From positions 52,709 to 116,708 of the forward strand of contig DKPN01000062.1 in the NCBI GenBank assembly GCA_002471195.1: a stretch of DNA of 64,000 bases, written 5' to 3'. Positions within the stretch are counted from its first letter, which is position 1, and each line of letters starts with the position of its first letter. Positions 35,858 through 45,004 of this stretch are shown here, piece by piece. The translations under genes and the position numbers were made by a program. The notes under the pieces were generated by a model. That model was not told the origin of the DNA. It searched no databases and saw only the letters and a list, made by a program, of their open reading frames with translations. Origin of the DNA: Bacteroides sp. UBA7333. GTDB lineage: Bacteria; Bacteroidota; Bacteroidia; Bacteroidales; Bacteroidaceae.

Positions 35858-37306
35858 ATGCATCCTACGAATCAAAATCATTCTCAACGGATAAGACCCA
35901 TGGCAGTTAGCGGTTCGTTCTATCCATCCGATCCTACAGCATTGAAACAAATGCTGTCTGCACTTTATTTACCCTATTCGAGTCAGCAGAAATTAAAATG
36001 TATCAATGCGGTTATTGTACCCCACGCAGGTTATGTATTTTCTGGCTCCGTTGCTGCATCAGCTTTTGCACAAATAAATCCAGAAACGAAATATGAAAAT
36101 ATATTTTTAATAGGATCCAGCCATCAAGTTCATCTCAATGGTGCTTCAATAAATATAGATTTCGATGACTATGCCACTCCATTGGGCAATGTATCCGTCA
36201 ATATAGAATTAGGGAAAAAACTTATTGCTTCATATCCTTTTTTCGATTGCGAGACAAAAGCACATCAAAAAGAGCATTCATTAGAAGTACAACTACCATT
36301 TTTGAAATACTATCTTCATGATATGCCTCCAATTATCCCCATAATTATTGGTACAGATTCGCAAGACAATATTTTAGAAATAGCCAATGCATTAAAACCA
36401 TACTTCACAGAAAAAAATCTTTTTGTAATCAGTTGTGATTTTTCACATTATCCATCCTATGCAGATGCTTATATTGCCGATTCAAGAACAGAAAAAGCCA
36501 TATTAACAGGTAATGTAAACAATTTATTGAAAGTCATAAAAGAGAATAAAAGAATGTTTCCGGGTTTGGCTACAAGTGCTTGTGGTTATACCGCAGTCGA
36601 AATATTACTTCATCTGATAAATCATAACGCTGAAATTAAAATTGATCACATTAAATATATAAATTCGGGAGATTCTATTTATGGTGATAAACACCGTGTA
36701 GTAGGATATCATAGTTTTATTTTTACTCGAAATAAAATTACAAATCTTTTTGTACTGACCGACAAAGAGAAAAAAACATTATTACAAATAGCTCGTAATG
36801 CAATTGACAATAAATTGAATCACACATTTCAAAAGAAAGTTCCATTCAACGAAATAACTCATACATTAAGAACACAATGTGGCGCATTTGTTACCTTACA
36901 CGAGAATGGCAAGTTAAGAGGATGCGTTGGTCGTTTTAATGACAACATTCCATTATACGAATTAATTGAAGAAATTGCTATTTCGGCAGCCATACACGAT
37001 CCTAGATTTTATCCCATACAAGCTTCCGAATTAAATAATATTGATATCGAAATTTCAGTATTAACCCCCTTGAAAAAGATTAGCAGTATAGATGAATTTG
37101 ATTATGGTAAACAAGGAATTTATATTGAAAGAGATGGAAGAAGCGGAACATTTCTTCCACAAGTGGCTAATGAGGTTACTTGGACAAAAGAGGAGTTTCT
37201 AGGCCATTGTTCGCAGGATAAGGCAGGTTTAGGATGGAATGGATGGAAAAATGCAAATTTATATACTTATGAAGCAATCGTATTTAATGAGGAGGATCGA
37301 TCATGA
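35858..37306 (+). CDS. AmmeMemoRadiSam protein B-A fusion (Memo-like plus AMMECR1)
   Basis: A 482-residue two-domain protein. Residues ~10-285 are a Memo-like (class III dioxygenase fold) domain with VPHAGYVFSGSVAASAF, IGSSHQVHL, CDFSHY and SACGYTAVE, which keep the His/Cys positions of the human Memo metal site. Residues ~295-480 form an AMMECR1 domain with NKLRGCVG-type loop (GKLRGCVGRFND near 352) and HDPRFYP. The usual partner, a radical SAM protein, starts 4 bases before this gene's stop (ATGA-type overlap). The system's chemical role is unknown; modification of a protein or nucleobase is one idea. Fusion of A and B shows they act together. Confidence 0.92.
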   Translation: MHPTNQNHSQRIRPMAVSGSFYPSDPTALKQMLSALYLPYSSQQKLKCINAVIVPHAGYVFSGSVAASAFAQINPETKYENIFLIGSSHQVHLNGASINIDFDDYATPLGNVSVNIELGKKLIASYPFFDCETKAHQKEHSLEVQLPFLKYYLHDMPPIIPIIIGTDSQDNILEIANALKPYFTEKNLFVISCDFSHYPSYADAYIADSRTEKAILTGNVNNLLKVIKENKRMFPGLATSACGYTAVEILLHLINHNAEIKIDHIKYINSGDSIYGDKHRVVGYHSFIFTRNKITNLFVLTDKEKKTLLQIARNAIDNKLNHTFQKKVPFNEITHTLRTQCGAFVTLHENGKLRGCVGRFNDNIPLYELIEEIAISAAIHDPRFYPIQASELNNIDIEISVLTPLKKISSIDEFDYGKQGIYIERDGRSGTFLPQVANEVTWTKEEFLGHCSQDKAGLGWNGWKNANLYTYEAIVFNEEDRS

Positions 37307-38328
37307 GTCATTCAGATAATCGATATTTAAAGGAGGCTTATTACTATAAAATCACCCAACGAGGTGTGCAATGTCTCATTTGTCCTCATAAGTGCATTTT
37401 AAAAGATGGTCAAATCGGTATTTGTCATACTCGAATAAATAGAAATGGCAAATTATATACGGAGGTTTATGGACGTACTTGCGCGCTTCATCTTGATCCG
37501 ATAGAAAAAAAACCTCTTTATCATTTTCACCCATCGAGCAATTGTTTATCAGTGGCCACGGTAGGTTGCAATTTAGCGTGTAAAAATTGCCAAAACAGTA
37601 CTATCTCACAAGCGATCCCTTCTTCAGTTAAATCGGTATATTTACCGCCCGACGAACTTATTGAAACTTGCGTTAAAAACAAATGTAATAGCATAGCATA
37701 TACTTATACCGAGCCTTTCACATATTTTGAATACACTTTAGATTCGTCTAAATTAGCACGTCAAAAGAAGATCAATAATGTGATTGTATCAGCAGGATAT
37801 ATTAATCAAGATCCATTAAAAGAATTGTGCCAATTTATCGATGCAGCCAATATTGATTTAAAATCTTATGATAATGAACTTTATAAAAATTTGAGCCACG
37901 CCACATTACAACCGGTACTCGATACACTCATTACTCTGAAAGCAGCTAAAGTATGGCTGGAGATAACTAATCTATTGATTCCCGGCCTCAACGACAATAA
38001 AAATAAAATAAATGAAATGTGTCATTGGCTTGTTGATAATGGCTTTGAAGATACTCCATTACATTTTAGCCGTTTTTTCCCAACTTACCAATTAAATAAT
38101 ATTGAACCTACTCCATTAAATACCATGATAATGGCTCGTGATATAGCTTATGAAGTTGGAATAAAATACATATATTTGGGTAATGTAACTGAAATAAATG
38201 GAGATAATACCTATTGTCCGTCCTGTCATAAGCTCATTATCGAACGCAAAGGATATTATGTTATTGACAAACATTTAATTAACGGAAAATGTGAGTATTG
38301 CGGATATACTATTGCAGGAAAATTTTAA
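37303..38328 (+). CDS. AmmeMemoRadiSam radical SAM enzyme
   Basis: A 341-residue radical SAM protein of the PflA-like group. The cluster motif is Cys-x3-Cys-x2-Cys in VGCNLACKNCQNSTIS near residue 88-97. An N-terminal Cys set (CLICPHKCILKDGQIGICHTR) and a C-terminal zinc-ribbon pair (YCPSCHKLI and CEYCGYTI) are typical of the family. AYTYTEPFTYFEY and the segment NIDLKSYDNELYKNL are also conserved. It overlaps the B-A fusion gene by 4 bases. The substrate is unknown for the whole family. Confidence 0.93.
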   Translation: MSHSDNRYLKEAYYYKITQRGVQCLICPHKCILKDGQIGICHTRINRNGKLYTEVYGRTCALHLDPIEKKPLYHFHPSSNCLSVATVGCNLACKNCQNSTISQAIPSSVKSVYLPPDELIETCVKNKCNSIAYTYTEPFTYFEYTLDSSKLARQKKINNVIVSAGYINQDPLKELCQFIDAANIDLKSYDNELYKNLSHATLQPVLDTLITLKAAKVWLEITNLLIPGLNDNKNKINEMCHWLVDNGFEDTPLHFSRFFPTYQLNNIEPTPLNTMIMARDIAYEVGIKYIYLGNVTEINGDNTYCPSCHKLIIERKGYYVIDKHLINGKCEYCGYTIAGKF

Positions 38329-38347
38329 AATTAATAAATAAACAACG

Positions 38348-38815
38348 ATGATGGAACAACAATTAAATACACACAATAAAGTGGAAAACCCTCAAATGCA
38401 TACAGTTGAACACTTATTGAATGCGACGATGGTAAAAACATTCGGTTGCTCACGATCACGCAATGCCCATATAGAAAGGAAAAAGAGTAAATGCGATTAT
38501 GAATTAGCATCATGCCCTTCGGAAGCAGAAATGAAACTTATTGAAGATAAAGTAAATGAAGTGATTAAAATGAACTTACCGGTAACAATTGAACTAATGC
38601 CACGACAAAAAGCATCTTTGATAGTAGATTTGAGTAAATTGCCAAATGATGTAAGTGAAACCCTTAGAATAGTACGAATTGGGAATTATGATACTTGCGC
38701 ATGCATTGGAGCCCATGTAAAAAATACCCAAGAGATTAATAACTTCAAAATAATCAGTTATGATTATAATCAAGAACGATGCGTACTCCGTGTACGATTT
38801 AAATTAGTAGATTAA
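38348..38815 (+). CDS. AlaX-type alanyl-tRNA editing protein
   Basis: A 155-residue stand-alone editing domain of the AlaRS/ThrRS SAD type, which would hydrolyse Ser- or Gly-mischarged tRNA(Ala). The zinc ligands are visible: His18-x3-His22 (MHTVEHLLNA) and Cys119-x3-His123 (CIGAHV, the CxGxHV motif). It is at the short end of the family. It lies 20 bases after the radical SAM gene, so it is probably in the same operon as the AmmeMemoRadiSam genes. It is not known whether this reflects a functional link to translation. Confidence 0.85.
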   Translation: MMEQQLNTHNKVENPQMHTVEHLLNATMVKTFGCSRSRNAHIERKKSKCDYELASCPSEAEMKLIEDKVNEVIKMNLPVTIELMPRQKASLIVDLSKLPNDVSETLRIVRIGNYDTCACIGAHVKNTQEINNFKIISYDYNQERCVLRVRFKLVD

Positions 38816-38868
38816 AACAGGTAAAGTCATCAAATAGACATTCATCTATCAAATAATCAGTTGAATAA

Positions 38869-38899
38869 TTGTCCATTCCAAACAAAATCACTAATTTTG
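38869..38899 (+). promoter_or_regulatory. rpsP promoter
   Basis: TTG (38869-38871), 20 bases, TAATTTTG (38892-38899), about 60 bases before the rpsP start. A good fit to the Bacteroides consensus. Confidence 0.65.
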
Positions 38900-38960
38900 T
38901 ACCGCTATTACGAGATAGTAGCATTAATTCAAATCATTTATTAAAAAACATTTATTTAAA

Positions 38961-39503
38961 ATGGCAACTAAAATCAGATTGCAAAGACATGGCCGTAAAA
39001 GCTATGCTTTTTATTCAATTGTAATTGCAGACAGCAGAGCACCACGTGATGGTAAATTTACAGAGAAGATTGGTACTTACAACCCTAATACCGATCCTGC
39101 TACAGTAGATTTGAATTTCGAACGTGCACTTCATTGGGTATTAACAGGTGCACAACCAACAGACACTGTACGTAACATTCTTTCTCACGAAGGAGTTTAC
39201 ATGAAAAAACACCTTTTAGGTGGTGTTACTAAGGGCGCATTTGGCGAAGCTGAAGCTGAAGCTAAATTCGAAGCTTGGAAAAACAACAAAGAAGCAGGTC
39301 TTGCTGCATTGAAAGCAAAACAAGAAGAAGCTAAAAAAGCTGACGCTAAAGCTCGTTTAGAAGCTGAAAAGAAAATCAACGAAACTAAAGCGAAAGCTCT
39401 TGCTGAAAAGAAAGCTGCTGAAGAAGCTGCTAAAGCTGCTGCTGAAGCTCCAGCTGAAGAAGCTCCTGCAACAGAAGAAGCTCCTGCTGAATCAGCAGAA
39501 TAA
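38961..39503 (+). CDS. rpsP: 30S ribosomal protein S16 with long C-terminal extension
   Basis: Small-subunit ribosomal protein. The first ~80 residues are canonical S16 (MATKIRLQRHGRKSYAFYSIVIADSRAPRDGKFTEKIGTYNP). They are followed by a ~100-residue tail very rich in Ala, Glu and Lys (KAEAKAR-type repeats), ending in Ala/Glu/Pro (APAEEAPATEEAPAESAE). Total length 180 is about twice E. coli S16. Such tails occur in Bacteroidetes S16; their role is unknown. It is a single gene with a promoter and a terminator; rimM and trmD, common partners elsewhere, are absent here. Confidence 0.97.
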   Translation: MATKIRLQRHGRKSYAFYSIVIADSRAPRDGKFTEKIGTYNPNTDPATVDLNFERALHWVLTGAQPTDTVRNILSHEGVYMKKHLLGGVTKGAFGEAEAEAKFEAWKNNKEAGLAALKAKQEEAKKADAKARLEAEKKINETKAKALAEKKAAEEAAKAAAEAPAEEAPATEEAPAESAE

Positions 39504-39527
39504 GAAGCAATTCTTGAAACAATTTTT

Positions 39528-39566
39528 AAATCCTCCTCGAGTTAACTCTTGGAGGATTTTCTTTTT
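39528..39566 (+). terminator. rpsP terminator
   Basis: A 9-bp stem AAATCCTCC/GGAGGATTT (39528-39536 with 39551-39559) over an inner GAGTTAACTC stem, followed by TCTTTTT. Confidence 0.8.
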
Positions 39567-39612
39567 ATTATGACCAAAAGGAGCATTACAAATCGTTAAT
39601 TCATTTAGAATA

Positions 39613-39657
39613 AAAAAAGTACCATTTAAGTCTTTCTATAGATTTAAATGATACTTT
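39613..39657 (-). terminator. Terminator of the DUF3784 gene
   Basis: A 17-bp imperfect stem (39641-39657 with 39616-39632). On the minus strand it is followed by TTTTTTTATT. It lies downstream of the gene ending at 39720. Confidence 0.7.
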
Positions 39658-39719
39658 CTCTATTTAAGTAACCTCTTATTACGAATTGAGGAATATATAT
39701 TGTTAAAGATTTAAATCAG

Positions 39720-40430
39720 TTAATGAAATAAGCGATTTAAATCATTGTAAACTTGCATCGTGGAAGCACTATCTTTTGAATTATAAAATATTTCTTTTCC
39801 ATTCTTTTCACTAAAAACAATATATGGTTTTGTAGAAGAAGATAAAAACATAAAACAACTGCCTCCTTGTGTCAACTTAAAAAGACCTTTATTAATACCG
39901 CCAATTGATATTCCATTGAGACGCAATGATACTTGAGGCAAGGTGTCAGTTAGTTTAATACCGCTAAATTCATTTAATGCTTTGCTTGTACCAAACATAC
40001 CGGTAAATATAATCTTTCCATTTTCGACACGGACATTAGAAGGATGCATACCATTGAGCATTAAAACTGTCACAACAACAATAATCAATGCACTCAAAGC
40101 CATTACATATTTACGGCTTTTTTTAGGAGGATTATAATCATATTTATTGGCCTTGTAAATAAGATATGGGATATAAGCTAAGGGTATAATTAAACTCAAT
40201 CCTGCCCAATCGGCATGGCCAATACCCAAACAAATATAATATACAGCTAAAGTAGCAATGCCCATACCCACAAAACTATAACACATGAATGTTGATAAAC
40301 CTTTAATATCAATATTAGCGCGCTCTTTTTTTGAATGTGTATTATATCCTGCAATCAACATAGGAAATCGTTTCATTAAAACACCCAATCCTATAAGTAT
40401 GCAAGCCGTGATCAATACAGTAGTTTCCAT
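39720..40430 (-). CDS. DUF3784-like membrane protein with C-terminal PH-like domain
   Basis: A 236-residue membrane protein with an N-terminal helix and the motif KRFPMLIAGYNTHSKKERANIDIKGLSTFM, which is typical of DUF3784 proteins. It has about four membrane segments in the first 130 residues. The last ~95 residues are a beta-rich domain (VENGKIIFTGMFGTSKALNEFSGIKLTDTLPQ) that resembles a bacterial PH domain. No biochemical role is known. It is a single gene with its own terminator. Confidence 0.7.
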   Translation of the reverse strand: METTVLITACILIGLGVLMKRFPMLIAGYNTHSKKERANIDIKGLSTFMCYSFVGMGIATLAVYYICLGIGHADWAGLSLIIPLAYIPYLIYKANKYDYNPPKKSRKYVMALSALIIVVVTVLMLNGMHPSNVRVENGKIIFTGMFGTSKALNEFSGIKLTDTLPQVSLRLNGISIGGINKGLFKLTQGGSCFMFLSSSTKPYIVFSEKNGKEIFYNSKDSASTMQVYNDLNRLFH

Positions 40431-40561
40431 CTTTTCTTTTGATTTATTGATTCCGAAAGATAATGATAAATTCCTTAAATATTCATTTTATCTTTTTTTT
40501 TAATCAAACAATATATTTTTTCTTTAAGAAATAATACATTTTTAGCGACACTTAATACATA

Positions 40562-41878
40562 TCATTGTCGCCGACGTCTACGTCTTTGTTTTTTCTTACG
40601 TTTATATTTTTGAATACGTTTGTAAATCATCCAAGCACTCGATAATAATACGACTACAAAAATAATAACAACAATACCTACTCCTAAGTTATCGCCTTTT
40701 ACTCTCGACCAAATATCTAAAACATCTTTGGTATTTTCGCCAAAATCACGAATCATGGCACAACGTTCAACCACCTGAATATCGGGATATTGAATATCAT
40801 TAACTTGCACACTATCGGCTTCGGGGCCAAAAAAGTAACTAAGATCAGTATAATAGTCAAGAGTAGTATCGATTTTCTCTTCCAATATTTCGGGAGTAGC
40901 CACTGCACTTACATATCCACAAGTTTCCATATTGCGTAAAGCAATGTCGGGACGGCACATAAAATTTATAAAGTAACTTGCAGCTTTAGCATTCTTTGCA
41001 TATTTAGGAATAACCCAACCATCAAACCAAATATTACTACCTTCTTTAGGAACAATATAATCGAGATCGACTCCTACTTCTTGAGCCTCTTCAATAGCCC
41101 ATATAGCGTCTCCGCTCCATGTCATATTAATCCATGCCTTATTTTTTGTCATCATCTCTTTGCCAAAATCAGCTTCCCATCCTGCAACATTCGATTTCAT
41201 TGCTTTAAGATACCTTTCGACAGTATTCATGGCTTGCGGAGAATAATCATTCATTAAATCTTCAACACTAACAATGCCACTTTCTAAAGCCTCAGCATTA
41301 GCATATAATAATGCGGTTCCATAGGCATCTCGATAAGAATCTTTCATCAAAATTTTCCCGGCATATTTTTCATCCCACAAACAATGCCAACTATCAACAT
41401 CATCTCTATTGAGATACTTTGTATTGTAAAGCAAGCCAGCAGTTCCCCACATATAACAAACAGCATATCGATTGGCAGGCTCACCAGGTTGACTCAATTT
41501 AGCCATTTGCGTACGAATAAAAGGCGATATATTATCTATATAATTAGGAGAATGTGCAAAAACAGTATCAATTGGCAATAGCAAATGTTTTTTCAACATA
41601 CGTTCAATTATATACTCAGAAGGACATACCACATCAAAATCTTCATGCCCACGTTCTATCTTGGTTAGCATGATTTCATTGATATCGAATGTTTGATAAA
41701 CAATTCGAATATCTTTGCCGGTTTGTTCTTTGTAGTAAGATTTAAACTCATCTAAGACATCATCGCCTATATAATCGGCCCAATTGTATATTTTCAAAAC
41801 ATTATCACGCGACTCACTTGTATTATAACAACTACAAATAGAGAGAACTGCACAAATTAAAAGCAGATAACGTCTCAT
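40562..41878 (-). CDS. potD: Spermidine/putrescine-binding protein with C-terminal membrane anchor
   Basis: Periplasmic binding component of a polyamine ABC transporter, 438 residues. It begins with a lipoprotein-type signal (LLLICAVLSICSCYN). The PotD fold follows, with LKIYNWADYIGDDVLDEFK, VVCPSEYIIERM, MTWSGDAIWAIEEA and IWFDGWVIPKYAKN. After residue ~395 comes a clear transmembrane segment (VGIVVIIFVVVLLSSAWMIY) and a strongly basic tail ending in a run of arginines. This C-terminal anchor is absent from E. coli PotD (348 residues). The gene overlaps potC by 4 bases and is last of potABCD. Confidence 0.9.
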   Translation of the reverse strand: MRRYLLLICAVLSICSCYNTSESRDNVLKIYNWADYIGDDVLDEFKSYYKEQTGKDIRIVYQTFDINEIMLTKIERGHEDFDVVCPSEYIIERMLKKHLLLPIDTVFAHSPNYIDNISPFIRTQMAKLSQPGEPANRYAVCYMWGTAGLLYNTKYLNRDDVDSWHCLWDEKYAGKILMKDSYRDAYGTALLYANAEALESGIVSVEDLMNDYSPQAMNTVERYLKAMKSNVAGWEADFGKEMMTKNKAWINMTWSGDAIWAIEEAQEVGVDLDYIVPKEGSNIWFDGWVIPKYAKNAKAASYFINFMCRPDIALRNMETCGYVSAVATPEILEEKIDTTLDYYTDLSYFFGPEADSVQVNDIQYPDIQVVERCAMIRDFGENTKDVLDIWSRVKGDNLGVGIVVIIFVVVLLSSAWMIYKRIQKYKRKKKQRRRRRRQ

Positions 41879-42666
41879 TTCTTTTTCTCCTTTCCGGCTC
41901 TATAATTAATAAATATAAGTAATGCCAAAACAACTGTAAATATAATCGTAGATAAAGGTCGTAATTCGGGTGTTAACCCTCCCTTTCGTGCATCGGCATA
42001 GATATAGGTCGAAAGTGTTTCTAAGCCTTGATTACCAATAGTAAATACAGTTACGGCAAAATCATCAATTGATAAGGTCAATGCTAAAATAAAACCACTC
42101 ACCATTCCAGTACGAATTTCAGGAATAATGACTTTGCGCAATGCCTGCATAGGGGTAGCCCCTAAATCGAGTGCTGCTTCATAAAGATTAGGATTCATTT
42201 GTTTTAAACGAGGCAACACACTCAACACGACATAAGGTGTACAAAAAGTGATATGTGCAAGAACCACTGTAGCATATCCCTGAGTGAAACCCAAGGATAC
42301 AAAAAGCAAGAAGAGCGAGATACCAATGATAATATCTCCATTTAAAATAGGAATACTATTGATCATTGTTATAGTTTTTCTTGCTTTATTTTTTAAATTG
42401 AAAATGCCAATCGCAGTAATAGTACCCAATAAAGTAGATACAGTTGCTGCAATAAATGCAATAGTAATAGTATTAATTAAAGCATTCATCAAGGAATGAT
42501 GAGAACTTGTATTTAACAAATTAGAATAAAGTTTGGTGGAAAAGCCAGTCCAATTGCCCAATACTTTTGATTCTGTAAATGAAAATATCATGATGATGAT
42601 AATTGGAGCATACAATAATAAAAGTATGGTCCATAAATATACATTCGAAAGTATTCTCTTTACCAT
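41875..42666 (-). CDS. potC: Polyamine ABC transporter permease
   Basis: Inner-membrane permease of 263 residues with six helices. The cytoplasmic EAA loop is YEAALDLGATPMQALRKVIIPEIRTG, which contacts PotA. It starts with a good Shine-Dalgarno (AAGGAGG) within the end of potB. It overlaps potB by 7 bases and potD by 4, so translation is coupled. Confidence 0.93.
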   Translation of the reverse strand: MVKRILSNVYLWTILLLLYAPIIIIMIFSFTESKVLGNWTGFSTKLYSNLLNTSSHHSLMNALINTITIAFIAATVSTLLGTITAIGIFNLKNKARKTITMINSIPILNGDIIIGISLFLLFVSLGFTQGYATVVLAHITFCTPYVVLSVLPRLKQMNPNLYEAALDLGATPMQALRKVIIPEIRTGMVSGFILALTLSIDDFAVTVFTIGNQGLETLSTYIYADARKGGLTPELRPLSTIIFTVVLALLIFINYRAGKEKKK

Positions 42667-43457
42667 AATGCACCTCCTTCGTTTGAATCTTCTTTATTGC
42701 TAGAACCAAAAAGAGAAGTAGCAGCAATCAATAGTAACATAATTAACGATAAGGCTGCACCATAATTCCACATACTATTATTGATGTTTTCTTGGATGGT
42801 AGTGCCAAATAGCTTGATGTTATTCATTGTAAGCAATTCGGCAATTGCAAAAGTTGATATAGTGGGCATAAAAACCATCATTATACCACTCCATACACCG
42901 GGCATCGAAAGTGGTAAAACAGCCTTTATAAATACTTGATAAGGGTTTGCACCCAAATCTTGAGCTGCCTCTATATAGCTATGATCCATCTTTTGCAAGG
43001 TATTATAGATAGGGTAAATCATAAATGGCAAAAAATTATAAATCATACCAAATACTAAGGCACCTTCGCCCAAAGGCAGATTAAAGAAATCAAATAAAGC
43101 CACTGTAGCCAACGTACGTACCAATATATTAATCCACATTGGAAGAATAAATAACATCACTAATGTTTTAGACCGATTTAGATGCGATTGACTTAAGATC
43201 CAGGCTACAGGGTAACCGATTAGCAGACAAAACAACGTCGTAAGCATCGCTATACCAATAGAATAGATAAATGTATTAATGGCCTCATAGTGAGAAAAGA
43301 ACTTTGAAAAGTTCTCTAAAGTAAGTTGTCCATCCTCATTAGTGAAAGCATAGTATACAATCAACATCAAGGGAAGAACAATAAAAATGGCCGAAAAAAT
43401 AACATATGGTAATGTCCAATTTTTTCGTGATGAAAAAAAATTAGATAGTTTTTTCAT
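42660..43457 (-). CDS. potB: Polyamine ABC transporter permease
   Basis: Inner-membrane permease of 265 residues with six helices. The EAA loop is YIEAAQDLGANPYQVFIKAVLPLSMPGVWSG. PTISTFAIAELLTM resembles PotB of E. coli. It lies 17 bases after potA and overlaps potC by 7 bases. Confidence 0.93.
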   Translation of the reverse strand: MKKLSNFFSSRKNWTLPYVIFSAIFIVLPLMLIVYYAFTNEDGQLTLENFSKFFSHYEAINTFIYSIGIAMLTTLFCLLIGYPVAWILSQSHLNRSKTLVMLFILPMWINILVRTLATVALFDFFNLPLGEGALVFGMIYNFLPFMIYPIYNTLQKMDHSYIEAAQDLGANPYQVFIKAVLPLSMPGVWSGIMMVFMPTISTFAIAELLTMNNIKLFGTTIQENINNSMWNYGAALSLIMLLLIAATSLFGSSNKEDSNEGGALW

Positions 43458-43474
43458 TATTGCATCGAAATTTC

Positions 43475-44860
43475 TTAATCTTTTATTGCTATTACTTTTA
43501 TTGCCTCTTTAGGTATTGAGATACCTACTCTATCACCATCATCCCAAACATCATTGGTGTCAATATAGATATTTTCATCCCAGTCCGACCAAACAGTTAA
43601 ATGATAATGATTTCCTTTATAAAGAATAAATTTAACTTCGCCCGTCAATGCACCATCCTCTTCATTGTCTTGTAAAATAATCTTATCAAAATCAATTTCG
43701 ACTTTAATATCTTCACCGGAGATAACATGATCTAAAGGCAAACATTCGAACGTAACACCCAAAAATTCGACGTGATTACTATCAACAACTTTTCCTTGAA
43801 ATGTATTGCAAAATCGTTCTTTCTTCATAATATGAATATCAGCAGGTTTCACCAAAAGACCAACTTCCGTTCCGACTTCAAAACTATGATAATCTTGTAC
43901 AAGAAATTCATAACCATCGCACAGAACAGTCATTTCATAATGCACTCCTTTAAATATAGTAGATTGAACAATTCCTTTTAATTGTGCCTTATCCGAAATT
44001 GCGAAAATATACAAGTCTTCGGGACGAATCACCACATCGACTGGCATATTATTACCAAATCCTTCATCCACACATTCGAATTCTGTATTACAAAAACGCA
44101 CCAACTTATCGGTCATCATCATGCCATTTATTATATTACTTTCGCCAATAAAGTCAGCAACAAAAGAGTTTACCGGTTCGTTATAAATATCAGTAGGCGT
44201 CCCTATTTGCTGAATTCGGCCTTCACTCATCACAACAATAGTATCGCTTAATGTTAGAGCTTCTTCCTGATCATGTGTAACATATACAAATGTAATACCT
44301 AATGATTTATGCATATCTTTTAATTCCATCTGCATATCTTTACGCATTTTTAAGTCGAGAGCCGCCAATGGCTCATCCAACAAAAGAACTTCAGGTTCAT
44401 TGACAATCGCACGTGCAATTGCCACACGCTGCTGCTGTCCTCCGGATAATGAATCCACATCACGATATTCATAATCGGTTAGACCTACCATTTTTAGCGC
44501 GGCCTTAATTTTAGATTCAATTTGAAGTTTACCTATTTTTTTGAGTTTAAGTCCAAAGGCTATATTCTCATATACATTTAAATGTGGGAATAGAGCATAT
44601 TTTTGAAAAACAGTATTAACGGGACGTTTATAAGGAGGTGTATTTGTGATATCAACATCTGATATCTTTATTTCACCTTTAGACGCTGTTTGAAAACCAG
44701 CAATCAATCTTAATAATGTAGTTTTTCCACAGCCCGAGGGACCAAGAATGGTAACAAACTCACCTTTTTTTACGTTCAATGTTATATTGTCTAAGGCTAC
44801 TTTATCACCAAAGTATTTATATACCTGATTAACTTCAATTATTGATTTAGTCACTTGCAT
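43475..44860 (-). CDS. potA: Polyamine ABC transporter ATP-binding protein, extended
   Basis: ATPase of the polyamine importer, 461 residues. Walker A is GPSGCGKTT, the Q-loop region is VNTVFQKYALFPHL, the signature is LSGGQQQR, Walker B is VLLLDEPLAALD, and the H-loop is VYVTHDQ. The C-terminal part is ~80 residues longer than E. coli PotA and seems to hold two TOBE-like units (about 270-345 and 350-461). The upstream ATG (44884) lies inside the -7 element, so I use 44860. It is the first gene of the potABCD operon. Confidence 0.93.
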   Translation of the reverse strand: MQVTKSIIEVNQVYKYFGDKVALDNITLNVKKGEFVTILGPSGCGKTTLLRLIAGFQTASKGEIKISDVDITNTPPYKRPVNTVFQKYALFPHLNVYENIAFGLKLKKIGKLQIESKIKAALKMVGLTDYEYRDVDSLSGGQQQRVAIARAIVNEPEVLLLDEPLAALDLKMRKDMQMELKDMHKSLGITFVYVTHDQEEALTLSDTIVVMSEGRIQQIGTPTDIYNEPVNSFVADFIGESNIINGMMMTDKLVRFCNTEFECVDEGFGNNMPVDVVIRPEDLYIFAISDKAQLKGIVQSTIFKGVHYEMTVLCDGYEFLVQDYHSFEVGTEVGLLVKPADIHIMKKERFCNTFQGKVVDSNHVEFLGVTFECLPLDHVISGEDIKVEIDFDKIILQDNEEDGALTGEVKFILYKGNHYHLTVWSDWDENIYIDTNDVWDDGDRVGISIPKEAIKVIAIKD

Positions 44861-44883
44861 ACAATATGAATATTTATAGTCCA

Positions 44884-44912
44884 CAAAGTTACGAATTTCT
44901 ATAATTCACAAA
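44884..44912 (-). promoter_or_regulatory. potABCD promoter
   Basis: On the minus strand, TTTG (44909-44912), 17 bases, TAACTTTG (44884-44891). It is divergent from the TlpA-like gene promoter. Confidence 0.55.
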
Positions 44913-44966
44913 CATTTTGTTAATCTAATATAACAGTGTTTTATGTAGCTTTGTCAGAAAATAGGT

Positions 44967-44974
44967 TATATTTG
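44967..44974 (+). promoter_or_regulatory. -7 element of the TlpA-like gene
   Basis: TATATTTG, 31 bases before the ATG at 45005; no clear -33. Confidence 0.45.
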
Positions 44975-45004
44975 CATAAATATTTAATCATAAATTTATA
45001 AAAC

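Noticed and set aside
43772..44251. Plus-strand frames under potA
   Set aside because: They are shadows of potA with no ribosome site and unlikely composition.
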